Assembly: GCA_027623815.1 (NCBI GenBank)
Contig: JAQBUV010000002.1
Coordinates: forward strand, 1-64,000
From: Casp-Chloro-G3 sp002816715
GTDB lineage: Bacteria; Chloroflexota; Dehalococcoidia; Lucifugimonadales; UBA3495
Reading direction: 5' to 3'
DNA length: 64,000 bases
A model generated the notes under the pieces. It ran no database searches. It was given only the letters and a program-made list of their open reading frames with translations, and was not told the origin of the DNA. Positions 36,834 to 45,202 of the stretch are shown here, piece after piece (positions within the stretch are counted from its first letter, which is position 1; the number at the start of each line of letters is the position of its first letter). Position numbers and translations under genes: made by a program.

Positions 36834-36874
36834 ATTTACTTGCCCACTTCTCAAATGCGGGCTGCTCAACTCAG

Positions 36875-37072
36875 CTAGCCCGTGTAAGTGTTGGGGCTGG
36901 CCAGAAACTTGGTGCGGCAGTCCATACTACAAAAATAGTACCACTGGCCGTTGTGGAAGCTGCGAGTGCCCATGTTGGGGTCTACTTCAGCAGCCCCGTG
37001 CGCCGTCTGGCCCGTAGAGGCCCGCGCTCCTGATTCGTCAATGTCTTTGCCGCATACCGGGTCTTTGGGCAT
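36875..37072 (-). CDS. YHS-domain protein
   Basis: The 65-residue product starts MPKDPVCGKDIDE and has YYFCSMDCRTKFLASPNTYT, so the three YHS cysteines are present. YHS domains bind metal and often accompany metal transporters or oxygenases. ATCTCCTGCTGG lies on the opposite strand, giving a possible AGGAG upstream of the ATG. It follows the acyl-CoA dehydrogenase on the same strand. Confidence 0.85.
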   Translation of the reverse strand: MPKDPVCGKDIDESGARASTGQTAHGAAEVDPNMGTRSFHNGQWYYFCSMDCRTKFLASPNTYTG

Positions 37073-37113
37073 GTAAAAATCTCCTGCTGGTCTAAGCTAA
37101 ATAGTTATATATA

Positions 37114-38289
37114 TCAAGCGACCGGAATCTGATCCATACCCAGCCAGACTTTGCCGGGCTGGTCGATCAAAGCCTTGGAAATCCGGGCGCGGTGCTCGAA
37201 GCTGGTGCCTAGTCGCATCGTCCAAGCCGTCACCCGTCGATACCACAAGTGCAGGTCAAACTCCATCATAAAGCCCATGCCGCCGTGGAGCACCTGACTT
37301 GAGCGCACTGCCGCCTGGCATTTGTCGTTGCAGAAAGCCTTGGCCTGGGAAACTTCGATACTGGCCGGGAGACCCTCGTCCATCTTCCACAGGGCTTCGT
37401 AGGTCAATAATTGCGCCCCATCGACCCAGATGGTCATGTCGGCGCACATGTGCTGCACCGACTGGAACGCCCCGATGGGACGACCGAAGGCGACCCGGTT
37501 TTTGGCGTACTCAATGGCCATTTCAATGTCTTTGCGAGCCGCTCCGACCATTTGGGCGCACAATAAAACGGTGGCCCGGTCTAGCATGGCCTGCGCTACA
37601 GTCCAACCCTGGTTCAGTTCGCCGACCAGGTTGGCTTTGGGGACTCGCACCTGGTTAAATTCGACCTTGCTCTGCTTGTCCTTGGCCAAGGTCACCAGAG
37701 GGGTGTGCGAAATTCCCGGCGTGTTGGTGTTAACCAGGAACATGGAAATGCCCTGGTTGTCTGCTGACGCCGGAGCGGTGCGACAGGCCACCAGGCATTT
37801 TTCGGCGACGTTAAAGTTGTCCACGAACATCTTGGTGCCGGTGATGACGTAGTGGTCGCCATCGGCCACGGCTTGAGCCTGTACCGCTTCGGGCAACAGT
37901 CGAGGGTCTTGCTCCTGAAATGCCCAGGTCATGATTAAGCTGCCCTGGCTGACTCTGGGTAGCACTTCCTGGCGCTGCTCCTCGGTGCCGTCACTGGCGA
38001 TGGTCAATGCCGGAACGACGGTGCTGTGGAAGGGCACTGGAGCGATGGAGCGTCCCACCTCTTCCAGGATCAGTGCCAGGTAAGTCAGTGGCAAGCCCTG
38101 GCCGTCGTAGGCCTCAGGGATAGACATCCCGAACCAACCCAGTTGGGCCATCTTGTTCCACAGTTCCGGCGGGTAGCCCTGGTCGTCCTTTTCCATGTCC
38201 CGGGCCAACCGGGGAGGGGACTCGGCCTCAAGAAATTCTCGGGCCAAGTTTTTCACCATCTGTTCTTCTTCGCTGGGTAGTACGTCCAT
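37114..38289 (-). CDS. Acyl-CoA dehydrogenase family protein (1)
   Basis: The 391-residue FAD enzyme oxidises acyl-CoA at C2-C3 and passes electrons to ETF. It has the N-terminal helical domain, the middle beta region (TWAFQEQDPRLLP, ITGTKMFVDN) and the C-terminal helices with RVAFGRPIGAFQSVQHMCAD and LHGGMGFMMEFDLHLWYRR. The usual catalytic Glu position is not certain by eye. It is 42 bases downstream of the second dehydrogenase, in the same orientation, as is common for heteromeric dehydrogenases of steroid or side-chain degradation. Confidence 0.88.
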   Translation of the reverse strand: MDVLPSEEEQMVKNLAREFLEAESPPRLARDMEKDDQGYPPELWNKMAQLGWFGMSIPEAYDGQGLPLTYLALILEEVGRSIAPVPFHSTVVPALTIASDGTEEQRQEVLPRVSQGSLIMTWAFQEQDPRLLPEAVQAQAVADGDHYVITGTKMFVDNFNVAEKCLVACRTAPASADNQGISMFLVNTNTPGISHTPLVTLAKDKQSKVEFNQVRVPKANLVGELNQGWTVAQAMLDRATVLLCAQMVGAARKDIEMAIEYAKNRVAFGRPIGAFQSVQHMCADMTIWVDGAQLLTYEALWKMDEGLPASIEVSQAKAFCNDKCQAAVRSSQVLHGGMGFMMEFDLHLWYRRVTAWTMRLGTSFEHRARISKALIDQPGKVWLGMDQIPVA

Positions 38290-38331
38290 AATGCTGATTA
38301 ACCTGCGACGATTTTTTTGTTATCTTGAATA

Positions 38332-39534
38332 TTAACCCCGGGGCATGCCCAACCCGCGACGGGCGACCTGGTCGCGCATCACCTGGGCGCTGCCATGATT
38401 GATGCCTGATTGGAAGGCGCCCATCAGGTTGTGGGCGAATACGCCGCCTTCAATGTTGTCTTCGGAACTGCTCAACAACTGGCCGTAGGCACCCAGTATC
38501 TGAGCGATGGTCTCGGTGGTTTTAACGCCATGCTCGGGTGCCCAGACCTTCTCAGCTGACCCTTCGTAAGTGAAGGTGCCGCCCCGCTCAACCAGCGACA
38601 TGCTGCGCATGGTCATCAAACGGCAGACCTGGGCTTCGATCCAAAGCTCAGCCAGTCGGTCACGCACCGCCGGGTCTTGGGAAGGGCCATAGCCGCCCAT
38701 ATCGTTTTCTTTGACCCAGTTGATAATGTCTTCGTCGCGCTGCACCGATAGGAGATACCGGCTGGCCCCTACCCGGTCTAGGTTAAGGCCCAACGCGCCC
38801 ACATACCAGCCGGTGTTTTCCTCGCCCAGCATACATGAAGCAGGTATGTGAACGTCTTCAAAAAAGACCTCGTTGGTGCGACGGTCGCCATAGGTGGTGC
38901 GGCGGGGGGCCGGTGGGTCGTTCTGGATCGTCCACAGGGGCCGCACCGTGATCCCTGGCGTTTCCATTGGCACTAGGAAAATGGAGATGCCCTTGTGTCG
39001 GGGAGCCTCCGGGTCGGTGCGGGCCATCAAGTATATGTGGCTGCCGCTGTGAGCGCGGGTGGTGTACATTTTCTGGCCGTTAATGACGAACTCGTCGCCG
39101 TCACGGACCGCGCGGCATTGGAGACCGGCCAGGTCAGCACCGGCTTGTGGTTCGGTGAAACCCAGGGCAAAGGAAATCTCGCCCCGAATCAGTCCCGGCA
39201 GGAAGTATTTCTTTTGCTCTTCGGTGCCTGCTGCCAGAATCGCCGGTGCGCCGCTGCCCGCGCCGCCGACTTCGACGCCAACACGGCCAAACTCTTCCTC
39301 GACGATATACTGGTCGATGCGGCTGCCGCCCTGCCCGCCGTACTCTTTCGGCCAGCTAATACCGATCCAGCCCCTATCGGCTACTTTCTGGTACATCTCG
39401 CGGGTTTTAGGGCCTCGGCTACGCACCCCAGATTCTTCAACCTCGGCTAGAATCTCTGGGGTCACGTATTCTGCAATGAATTGACGCACTTCCTCCCGAA
39501 GGGTTTGTTGTTCTGGCGTGTACGCAAAATCCAT
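38332..39534 (-). CDS. Acyl-CoA dehydrogenase family protein (2)
   Basis: The 400-residue product is a second acyl-CoA dehydrogenase: GYGGQGGSRIDQYIVEEEF near residue 65, FALGFTEPQAGADLAGLQ around 130, INGQKMYTTRAHSGSH and a C-terminal helical domain. It differs clearly from its neighbour, which suggests a heterotetrameric pair rather than a duplication. It probably heads the minus-strand unit, with its promoter in the 290-base gap upstream. Confidence 0.88.
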   Translation of the reverse strand: MDFAYTPEQQTLREEVRQFIAEYVTPEILAEVEESGVRSRGPKTREMYQKVADRGWIGISWPKEYGGQGGSRIDQYIVEEEFGRVGVEVGGAGSGAPAILAAGTEEQKKYFLPGLIRGEISFALGFTEPQAGADLAGLQCRAVRDGDEFVINGQKMYTTRAHSGSHIYLMARTDPEAPRHKGISIFLVPMETPGITVRPLWTIQNDPPAPRRTTYGDRRTNEVFFEDVHIPASCMLGEENTGWYVGALGLNLDRVGASRYLLSVQRDEDIINWVKENDMGGYGPSQDPAVRDRLAELWIEAQVCRLMTMRSMSLVERGGTFTYEGSAEKVWAPEHGVKTTETIAQILGAYGQLLSSSEDNIEGGVFAHNLMGAFQSGINHGSAQVMRDQVARRGLGMPRG

Positions 39535-39824
39535 AAAAGGCCTCTCTTTATCGTCAGGTAGGCTACCCGGAAAATTTTGCCGGCAAACTCTGATAGTAAA
39601 CTTTGGTAGGAACCTACGTGCTTGACTGATATGCTTCGGTAGCTGCGGCCATTATAGTACGTCTGCCCCTGAGTGTCACCAGATAGCGTCTAAAGACCAG
39701 GGTTAGTCCCGTTTACCGTGTTTGACACTCGATGCGCCTCAAATCATAATACCAAACATCTGATTTGGGTAACCTTTGTTTCTGAATTCCTACCTAACCA
39801 GCTTATGTATTTAGAGGTGAAAAG
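39535..39824. other. Divergent intergenic region
   Basis: The gap separates divergent acyl-CoA dehydrogenase and GrdB-like genes. A 7-bp inverted pair (CAAATCA / TGATTTG, about 39738-39766) is the only structure I see. No gene is apparent. Confidence 0.4.
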
Positions 39825-40925
39825 ATGCCAACGAAGTACCAAGACTGGGAATTGACCTCCGCCGAGCAGAAGAAGTTTGGCGATTGGATGGCCAGAATTA
39901 TGACCGGTCACACCGGCACCACCGACGTCCGCAACGAGCACGTCAACTGGACGCCACCGGCCAAGCCGCTTACCGAGTCTGTCGTCGGCCTCTTCACCAC
40001 CGGGGGAGTCCATTTGAAAAGTGACACCCCATTCGACGTGATTAGCGCGCACGGCGACTGGACTTTCCGGACGATTCCTGGTGATGTTGACACCTCCTCG
40101 GACTTGACCATTACCCACACCCACTACAACCACGTTGACGCCGACCGGGATGTTAACTGCATGTTCCCCCTGGACCGGCTGCGGGAACTCAAACAACAAG
40201 GCGTGATTGGCGACGTAGCTCCCAACGCCTACACCATCATGGGGTTCAATCCAGACCCGGCCAAACTGATCGAGGAGACCGCTCCCGAAGTGGCCCGACG
40301 GTTCAAGGCCGACGGCGTTGATCTGGTGTTTATGACCTGTGGTTGACCCGTCTGTCACCGGTCTGTAGGACTGGTACAAAACCAGATTGAAGGGGCGGGC
40401 GTCACCACCGTTTCCATGTCGGTGCAGCCGCACATCACCGCTACCGTCGGTGTGCCTCGGGGGATTTTCCTGCGCTACCCGGCGGGCAACCAGGTGGGCG
40501 AGGCGGGCAAGCCGATACAGCAGCGGGCCATCCTGACCGCCGCATTGGAGTCGGCTTATAGTATCGAGTCTCCGGGTACGGTGATCGAACTTCCCTTCCG
40601 CTGGCGCAGGTTTCCCACTGAAGAAGAGCCAGTTTTCCAGGGCAAGTCCAGCGGGCCGCGACACCGGCAGGCCGAAGTAATCGGTGAGACTCTGGACACG
40701 ATGGTGCGACAGGCTCGGGAGTATAAATCCTGGCTGGAAGGGCGGCGTTCCCAGGAAGAGGCCAGCGCCACTCCGATACTTGGATTATCCGGGGCTTTGC
40801 GCGCTCAAGTGGAGCGAGTTGACCAGTTGATCGAGGTTCTGGACACCAGCACGCTGGACCAGTACCGGGAGGTAGTGAACTCCATCGCCACCCTGGAACT
40901 GCGGGCCAGCGGCAAGTTTGTGTAG
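39825..40925 (+). CDS. GrdB-like selenoprotein B family protein, candidate selenoprotein (UxxC)
   Basis: The frame runs through TGA 40344-40346 and gives 366 residues of the glycine/sarcosine/betaine reductase selenoprotein B-like family. The N-terminal half has TTGGVHLKSDTPFD and THTHYNHVDADRDVNCMFPL. The TGA creates TCG-U174-P-V-C177-HRSVGLVQ, the family's UxxC redox site. After it, GVPRGIFLRYPAGNQVGEAG and PIQQRAIL continue without gap. A 7-bp hairpin with loop UGUAG starts 10 nt after the UGA. True Grd or Prd complex genes are absent, so a reductase role in catabolism is only inferred. AGAGGTG precedes the ATG. Confidence 0.82.
40357..40375 (+). promoter_or_regulatory. Candidate bSECIS element of the GrdB-like gene
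   Basis: ACCGGTC (40357-40363) pairs with GACTGGT (40369-40375), including one G-U pair. The loop is TGTAG with G at position 2, and it begins 18 nt after the UGA. This fits the bacterial SECIS consensus of a short stem at 16-37 nt with G in the first two loop bases. Confidence 0.65.
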
Positions 40926-40960
40926 TTTTTTCTATAAGTCGGTAAGTTGGATCGGTCCAG

Positions 40961-41197
40961 ATGTACTTCGAACTGGTAAGCCGAATCACCAACGTCGAAA
41001 CCATTGCCATTGGAAGCTCAATTTATGAAATAGCCAGGCTACGACGGTTGTACGGGAGGGGACGTTGGAGAAAGCAAAAGGGCGTAGCGACTGTACGATT
41101 CGCCGATGGCACATTGTGTGAGGCTGAGATACACTGGTATGAAGCCCACGGTATTGGCCGGAAGGAAATTAAGCTGAAGCGCATTATCAGAGTGTAG
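40961..41197 (+). CDS. Small basic hypothetical protein
   Basis: The 78-residue product is basic (RLRRLYGRGRWRKQKG) with a short beta-rich C-terminus (CEAEIHWYEAHGIGRKEIKLKRI). The 5' context has no strong Shine-Dalgarno. It is followed after 2 bases by another small gene, and the pair lies behind the selenoprotein candidate. No family is recognised. Confidence 0.5.
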   Translation: MYFELVSRITNVETIAIGSSIYEIARLRRLYGRGRWRKQKGVATVRFADGTLCEAEIHWYEAHGIGRKEIKLKRIIRV

Positions 41198-41199
41198 CG

Positions 41200-41439
41200 A
41201 TGTCTCAAGCCAGTTCAACGCAGAAATCTCACTACGTCGTTTGTGTTATGAACGACGACTATCCAGTATCTATTGAATTGAGAAAGATATATAGAAGTGT
41301 GCCAGATTCCGAGGCGAGTGGGCAGAGCTTAATCCGCGTGGTTGACGAGTCGGGGGAAGATTATCTGTATCCAGCAGACTATTTCGTCCCGATCAAATTG
41401 CCTAAAGCTGCCGAAAAAGCCTTCTCGGTTTCAAACTAA
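41200..41439 (+). CDS. Small hypothetical protein
   Basis: The 79-residue product reads like a compact beta protein (HYVVCVMNDDYPVSIELRK, then RVVDESGEDYLYPADYFVPI), reminiscent of short cytosolic proteins found next to toxin-antitoxin or plasmid genes. The preceding gene ends 2 bases upstream, so the two are probably translated from one message. Confidence 0.6.
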   Translation: MSQASSTQKSHYVVCVMNDDYPVSIELRKIYRSVPDSEASGQSLIRVVDESGEDYLYPADYFVPIKLPKAAEKAFSVSN

Positions 41440-41484
41440 GCAAGACTGAGCCAGTCTAAGTATGATGGGTACCTCGGCCCGGAT

Positions 41485-42852
41485 ATGAACCGCTCCATTT
41501 TAATCTTGCCTGCCAATGACCTGGGCCTCTTCACCGACCTGTATGAGCTGACCATGGCCCAGGCCTTCTACCAACAAGGCATGTTCGCCCCGGCCACCTT
41601 CAGCCTCTTCGCCCGCCAGTACCCGCCCAACCGGGCCTATCTGGTCGCCGCCGGGCTGGACGACGTGCTGGCCTATCTGGAAAATTTCCACTTTAGCCCG
41701 GACAACCTGGACTACCTGCGCTCCACCGGCATCTTCGACGGCAACTTCTTGGAATACCTGAAAGACCTGAGGTTCACCGGCAGCGTCCGGGCCATACCCG
41801 AAGGCCGCTTGTTCTTCGCCAACGAGCCAGTGCTGGAAGTGACTGCCCCTATAATTGAGGCGCAAATCGCCGAGACCTTTATCATCAATCAGGTCAACTT
41901 CCAGTCGCTGCTGACCACCAAAGCCGCTCGCTGTGTGTTTGCCGCCCAAGGCCGCCCCCTGGCGGACTTCGCGGCTCGACGCACCCACGGCATTGACGCC
42001 GCCTTGAAAATGGCCCGCTGTGGCTATATCGCCGGCTTCCAGTCCACCAGCAATGTACTGGCCTCGCAGCGGTACGGTATCCCGCCCTCTGGCACTATGG
42101 CCCACTCCCTCATTTCCAGCTTCGTTTCTGAGATCGACGCCTTTCGCGCTTACGCTGAGTCGTTTCCCGACCGGGCGGTCTTGCTACTGGATACCTACGA
42201 TACCATCCAGGGGGCCTACCACGCCGCAGTCGTGGCCAGGGAAATGAAAGCCGCCGGGCACAAGTTGGTTGCGGTACGTTTGGACTCTGGCGACTTCGCT
42301 GATTTGAGCCAGCGGGTGCGCCGGATATTGGATGAGGCTAATCTGGGCTACGTGAAGATAGTCGCCAGTGGCGGGTTGGATGAGTACGAGATAGAGAGGC
42401 TGGTACAGGCCCAAGCGCCCATCGACAGCTTTGGGGTGGGCACCAAGGTTGGGGTATCCGCAGACGCTCCCTGGTCTGATATGGCGTACAAGCTGGTGGC
42501 TTACAATGGGCGTTCAGTGATGAAGCTGAGCGCGGACAAGGCGTCGATGCCCGGACCCAAGCAGGTAATGCGCCTTTTAGACACAAATGGTAAATTTTCG
42601 CGGGACATCATCGCCCAAAGCGACGAAAGTTTGCCCGGAGCAGAACCGCTGCTTCAGTCCGTGATGTCAAATGGTCAGCCCACCGCTCCCAGTCCTACTT
42701 TGGACGAAATACGCAATACGTTGGCCAATGACCTCCAGCGTCTGGACGATCAACACAAAGGTCTTTACAATCCACCACACTATCCGGTTGGTATTAGCGG
42801 CCAGCTGGAGCAACTTGCGCGGCAAGTCCGCTCAAACATCGAAGAATCTTAA
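41485..42852 (+). CDS. pncB: Nicotinate phosphoribosyltransferase
   Basis: PncB converts nicotinate and PRPP to nicotinate mononucleotide for NAD salvage. The 455-residue product has DLYELTMAQAF at the N-terminus, DFAARRTHGIDAAL near residue 155, the GTMAHSLISSF histidine loop and LDSGDFADLSQRVR, with the C-terminal KLSADKASMPGPKQV. The first 11 residues are weakly conserved, so a slightly later start is possible. Confidence 0.92.
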   Translation: MNRSILILPANDLGLFTDLYELTMAQAFYQQGMFAPATFSLFARQYPPNRAYLVAAGLDDVLAYLENFHFSPDNLDYLRSTGIFDGNFLEYLKDLRFTGSVRAIPEGRLFFANEPVLEVTAPIIEAQIAETFIINQVNFQSLLTTKAARCVFAAQGRPLADFAARRTHGIDAALKMARCGYIAGFQSTSNVLASQRYGIPPSGTMAHSLISSFVSEIDAFRAYAESFPDRAVLLLDTYDTIQGAYHAAVVAREMKAAGHKLVAVRLDSGDFADLSQRVRRILDEANLGYVKIVASGGLDEYEIERLVQAQAPIDSFGVGTKVGVSADAPWSDMAYKLVAYNGRSVMKLSADKASMPGPKQVMRLLDTNGKFSRDIIAQSDESLPGAEPLLQSVMSNGQPTAPSPTLDEIRNTLANDLQRLDDQHKGLYNPPHYPVGISGQLEQLARQVRSNIEES

Positions 42853-42889
42853 GACGAAGAATCTTGAGTCTGCGCCGCCGAATGGGTCA

Positions 42890-42925
42890 GCCCACCCACA
42901 GCCGGGGTCCCGGTTGTGGGTGGGC
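42890..42925. terminator. 16-bp hairpin between pncB and etfBA
   Basis: Positions 42890-42905 pair with 42910-42925 (one G-U) around a GGTC loop. No U-run follows, so it may be an attenuator, an mRNA-stabilising hairpin or a weak terminator. Confidence 0.5.
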
Positions 42926-42949
42926 AAAGTAGGAGAGGTTAGGTCAAGA

Positions 42950-44791
42950 ATGAAGATTGCGGTATGTGTTAAATACGTTCCGGTAGTCGCCCGCCTGAAA
43001 TTCGACTACGAGAACAAGACCATCATCCGGGAGGGCGTGCCTTCGGAAATTAATCCCTTCGACCTGTTGGGACTGGTGCGGGCGGTGCAAATGAAGTCCT
43101 CCCCAGGCGATCAGGTAGTGGTAGTGTCAATGGGGCCGCCGCAAGCCAAGGAAGGTCTGGTGCAGTGTTTGGCCCTGGGCGCTGACCGGGCCGTTTTGCT
43201 GACCGACCGCGCGCTGGCTGGCTCCGACACGCTGGCTACTGCCCGTGCGTTGGCGCTGGCCCTGGAAAAGGAAAACCCTGACCTGATAATCTGTGGCCGC
43301 AACAGCGCCGACGCCGAGACCGGCCAGGTGGGGCCAGAACTGGCCGAACTAATGGGCCTGCCTCATATTAGCCAGGTGCGGAAGCTTGATTACCAGCCCG
43401 AAAGCAATAGCATCATTGCGGAACGGTCTACCGACGAGGGACACCAGGTAATTCAATGTTCTCTGCCGGCGGTGCTCTGCGTTACCGAAGGAATCGCCCC
43501 GGAACTATTCCCCAACCGGGAGGAAATGGCGGCAGCCCAGGAGAAACCAATTGAGGAATTAAGCTGCGCCGACCTGTCGCCGGACGTGTCGATTTTTGGG
43601 GCATCCGGCTCGCCAACCTGGGTTGAGGCCATACGTTTGGTCGAGCCCAATCGTCTGGCCGAGGTAATCACCGATGCCGACCCCCAAACCGCCGCGCGTC
43701 AGGTGGCCGACCAGGTGAGGCAGCGTCTTCAGGCCCTTGCCGCTGACCAGGGAGGCACGGCAACGGTAGACAATACCATCAGGTATCCGTATGTTCGTGG
43801 ACAGAGCATATGGGTGGTGGCCGAGACGGCCGGGTCGGAACTGAGACAGGTGACCCTGGAGATGCTGGGCAAGGCCCGGGAGTTGACTGCGTCCACCAGT
43901 AGCGAAGTGGTAGCGGTCTTGATCGGCTCTAGCGACCAGAATCTAATCAACATCCTCACTGCTCACGGCGCGGATCTGGTGTTGACCTTGGACAACTCCA
44001 TCCTCGGCCCAATATGCGGTCGTGGCGTCGCTCAGGCTCTGTCTGACGCGATCGACATTGCAAGGCCATACGCGGTGTTTTTCGCCGCCACCGCCGATGG
44101 TCGAGACCTGGCTTCACGCATCGCAGCCCGGCTGAAGCTGGGACTGACTGGCGACGCCATTGACCTGGAGATCAATGCGCAAGGGCAATTGGTGCAGCTC
44201 AAACCCGCCCTGGGCGGCAACGTCATTGCGCCCATCCTGTCGAAGACCCTGCCCAATCTGGTGACGCTGCGGCCAGGATTGCTAACGCCCATTGTTGCCG
44301 ACAACTCGGTTGAGGCTCTGGTCGAGGCAATCCCAGTTCCCGACTTCAGCGGCTCTGACATTACGTTGCTGTCAACGCACCAGGTTGATGATCTGGGAGC
44401 CATTGCTCTAACCCAGGCCCAGGTGGTATTGGGTGTGGGCATGGGCATCGGCGGGCCGGAAAGCCTGCTTGAACTCCAGTCGCTGGCCCAGTCCATCGGC
44501 GCAACGCTGGCCACCACCCGTAACGTGGTTCACGCTGGGTGGCTGCCCCACCAGGTTCAAGTGGGCATCAGCGGGCGCACCATCGCGCCGAAAGTTTACA
44601 TTGCCGTGGGGATTCGGGGAGCGTTCAATCACACCGTTGGGATTCAGAAGGCCGGGGTGATTCTGACCATCAACCAGAACCAGCGGGCACCCATCTTCAA
44701 GGCCGCCGACTACGGCATTGTCGGAGACTGGAAGGAATTTTTGCCGCCCCTGATTGAGGCGCTGCGGCCGGTGTTGGCGGCTCAGCATTAG
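42950..44791 (+). CDS. Fused electron transfer flavoprotein beta-alpha
   Basis: ETF carries electrons from acyl-CoA dehydrogenases to the quinone pool. Here one 613-residue chain has the EtfB half first (MKIAVCVKYVPV, INPFDLLGLVRAVQ, LIICGRNSADAETGQVGPELAE) to about residue 255. The EtfA half follows (VWVVAET, VVAVLIG, then the FAD domain VVLGVGMGIGGPESL, RNVVHAGWLPHQVQVG, PKVYIAVGIRGAFNH, PIFKAADYGIVGD). No linker or stop separates them. ATG 42950 is chosen because AGGAGAGG lies upstream and EtfB proteins begin MKI-V. The order beta-alpha is that of the usual gene pair. Confidence 0.92.
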   Translation: MKIAVCVKYVPVVARLKFDYENKTIIREGVPSEINPFDLLGLVRAVQMKSSPGDQVVVVSMGPPQAKEGLVQCLALGADRAVLLTDRALAGSDTLATARALALALEKENPDLIICGRNSADAETGQVGPELAELMGLPHISQVRKLDYQPESNSIIAERSTDEGHQVIQCSLPAVLCVTEGIAPELFPNREEMAAAQEKPIEELSCADLSPDVSIFGASGSPTWVEAIRLVEPNRLAEVITDADPQTAARQVADQVRQRLQALAADQGGTATVDNTIRYPYVRGQSIWVVAETAGSELRQVTLEMLGKARELTASTSSEVVAVLIGSSDQNLINILTAHGADLVLTLDNSILGPICGRGVAQALSDAIDIARPYAVFFAATADGRDLASRIAARLKLGLTGDAIDLEINAQGQLVQLKPALGGNVIAPILSKTLPNLVTLRPGLLTPIVADNSVEALVEAIPVPDFSGSDITLLSTHQVDDLGAIALTQAQVVLGVGMGIGGPESLLELQSLAQSIGATLATTRNVVHAGWLPHQVQVGISGRTIAPKVYIAVGIRGAFNHTVGIQKAGVILTINQNQRAPIFKAADYGIVGDWKEFLPPLIEALRPVLAAQH

Positions 44792-44830
44792 CTAACAATT
44801 CTGCCTTAGTAGTATGCGCTGTTTCCGACG

Positions 44831-44901
44831 CTACCCCCTCACCCCCGGCCCCTCTCCCTCAGGGAGAGGGGTAGCCGAGCGGAGCAAGGTCGAGGTGAGG
44901 G
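44831..44901. repeat. CCCTCTCCCTCAGGGAGAGGG dispersed repeat
   Basis: A hairpin CCCCTCTCCC/GGGAGAGGGG lies inside CTCACCCC...GGTGAGGG arms. A diverged partial copy sits at 18690-18765, and a similar arm pair forms the hairpin at 50148-50200. Confidence 0.6.
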
Positions 44902-44943
44902 CCATCCATGCAATTAGAAGTCCCGGACTTTCGACAGTCAAGC

Positions 44944-44986
44944 TTGACAGTAAAGCAGGCCCTTAGTAGTATTAACCAAGGTTAAC
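44944..44986 (+). promoter_or_regulatory. Sigma-70-type promoter and palindrome of the methionine-cycle operon
   Basis: TTGACA (44944-44949) and TAGTAT (44967-44972) are separated by 17 bases. A TTAACC-AA-GGTTAA palindrome (44972-44985) overlaps the -10 box and the expected start site and could be an operator. Confidence 0.75.
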
Positions 44987-45006
44987 AGCTGAATAAGGAT
45001 CTGGAT

Positions 45007-45126
45007 CCCTTATCCAGAACGGCGGAGGGAGCGGCCCTATGATGCCAGGCAACCGGCCTAGCTGTCGGCTAGACAGCGGGACACGGTGCCAAATCCGACG
45101 TCCCCATTGGGGGCGAGAGATGAGGG
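45007..45126 (+). ncRNA. SAM-I (S-box) riboswitch aptamer
   Basis: P1 is CCCTTATC (45007-45014) paired with GATGAGGG (45119-45126). The conserved core follows with CTTATCCAGA, GGCGGAGGGA-C/G-GGCCC and GATGCCAGGCAACCGG, all in S-box order. It precedes an intrinsic terminator and five methionine-cycle genes, so it should end transcription when SAM is abundant. Confidence 0.92.
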
Positions 45127-45153
45127 AGCTTAAGTAATATCGATTAATAACTG

Positions 45154-45182
45154 AGCTTCTCTAATTTGGGAAGTTTTTTTTT
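45154..45182 (+). terminator. SAM-riboswitch-controlled intrinsic terminator
   Basis: AGCTTCTC (45154-45161) pairs with GGGAAGTT (45168-45175), with two wobble pairs, and ends in nine T bases. The preceding 45126-45153 stretch could form the competing antiterminator. Confidence 0.85.
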
Positions 45183-45202
45183 GGGCATTTTTGCCAAGGT
45201 GA

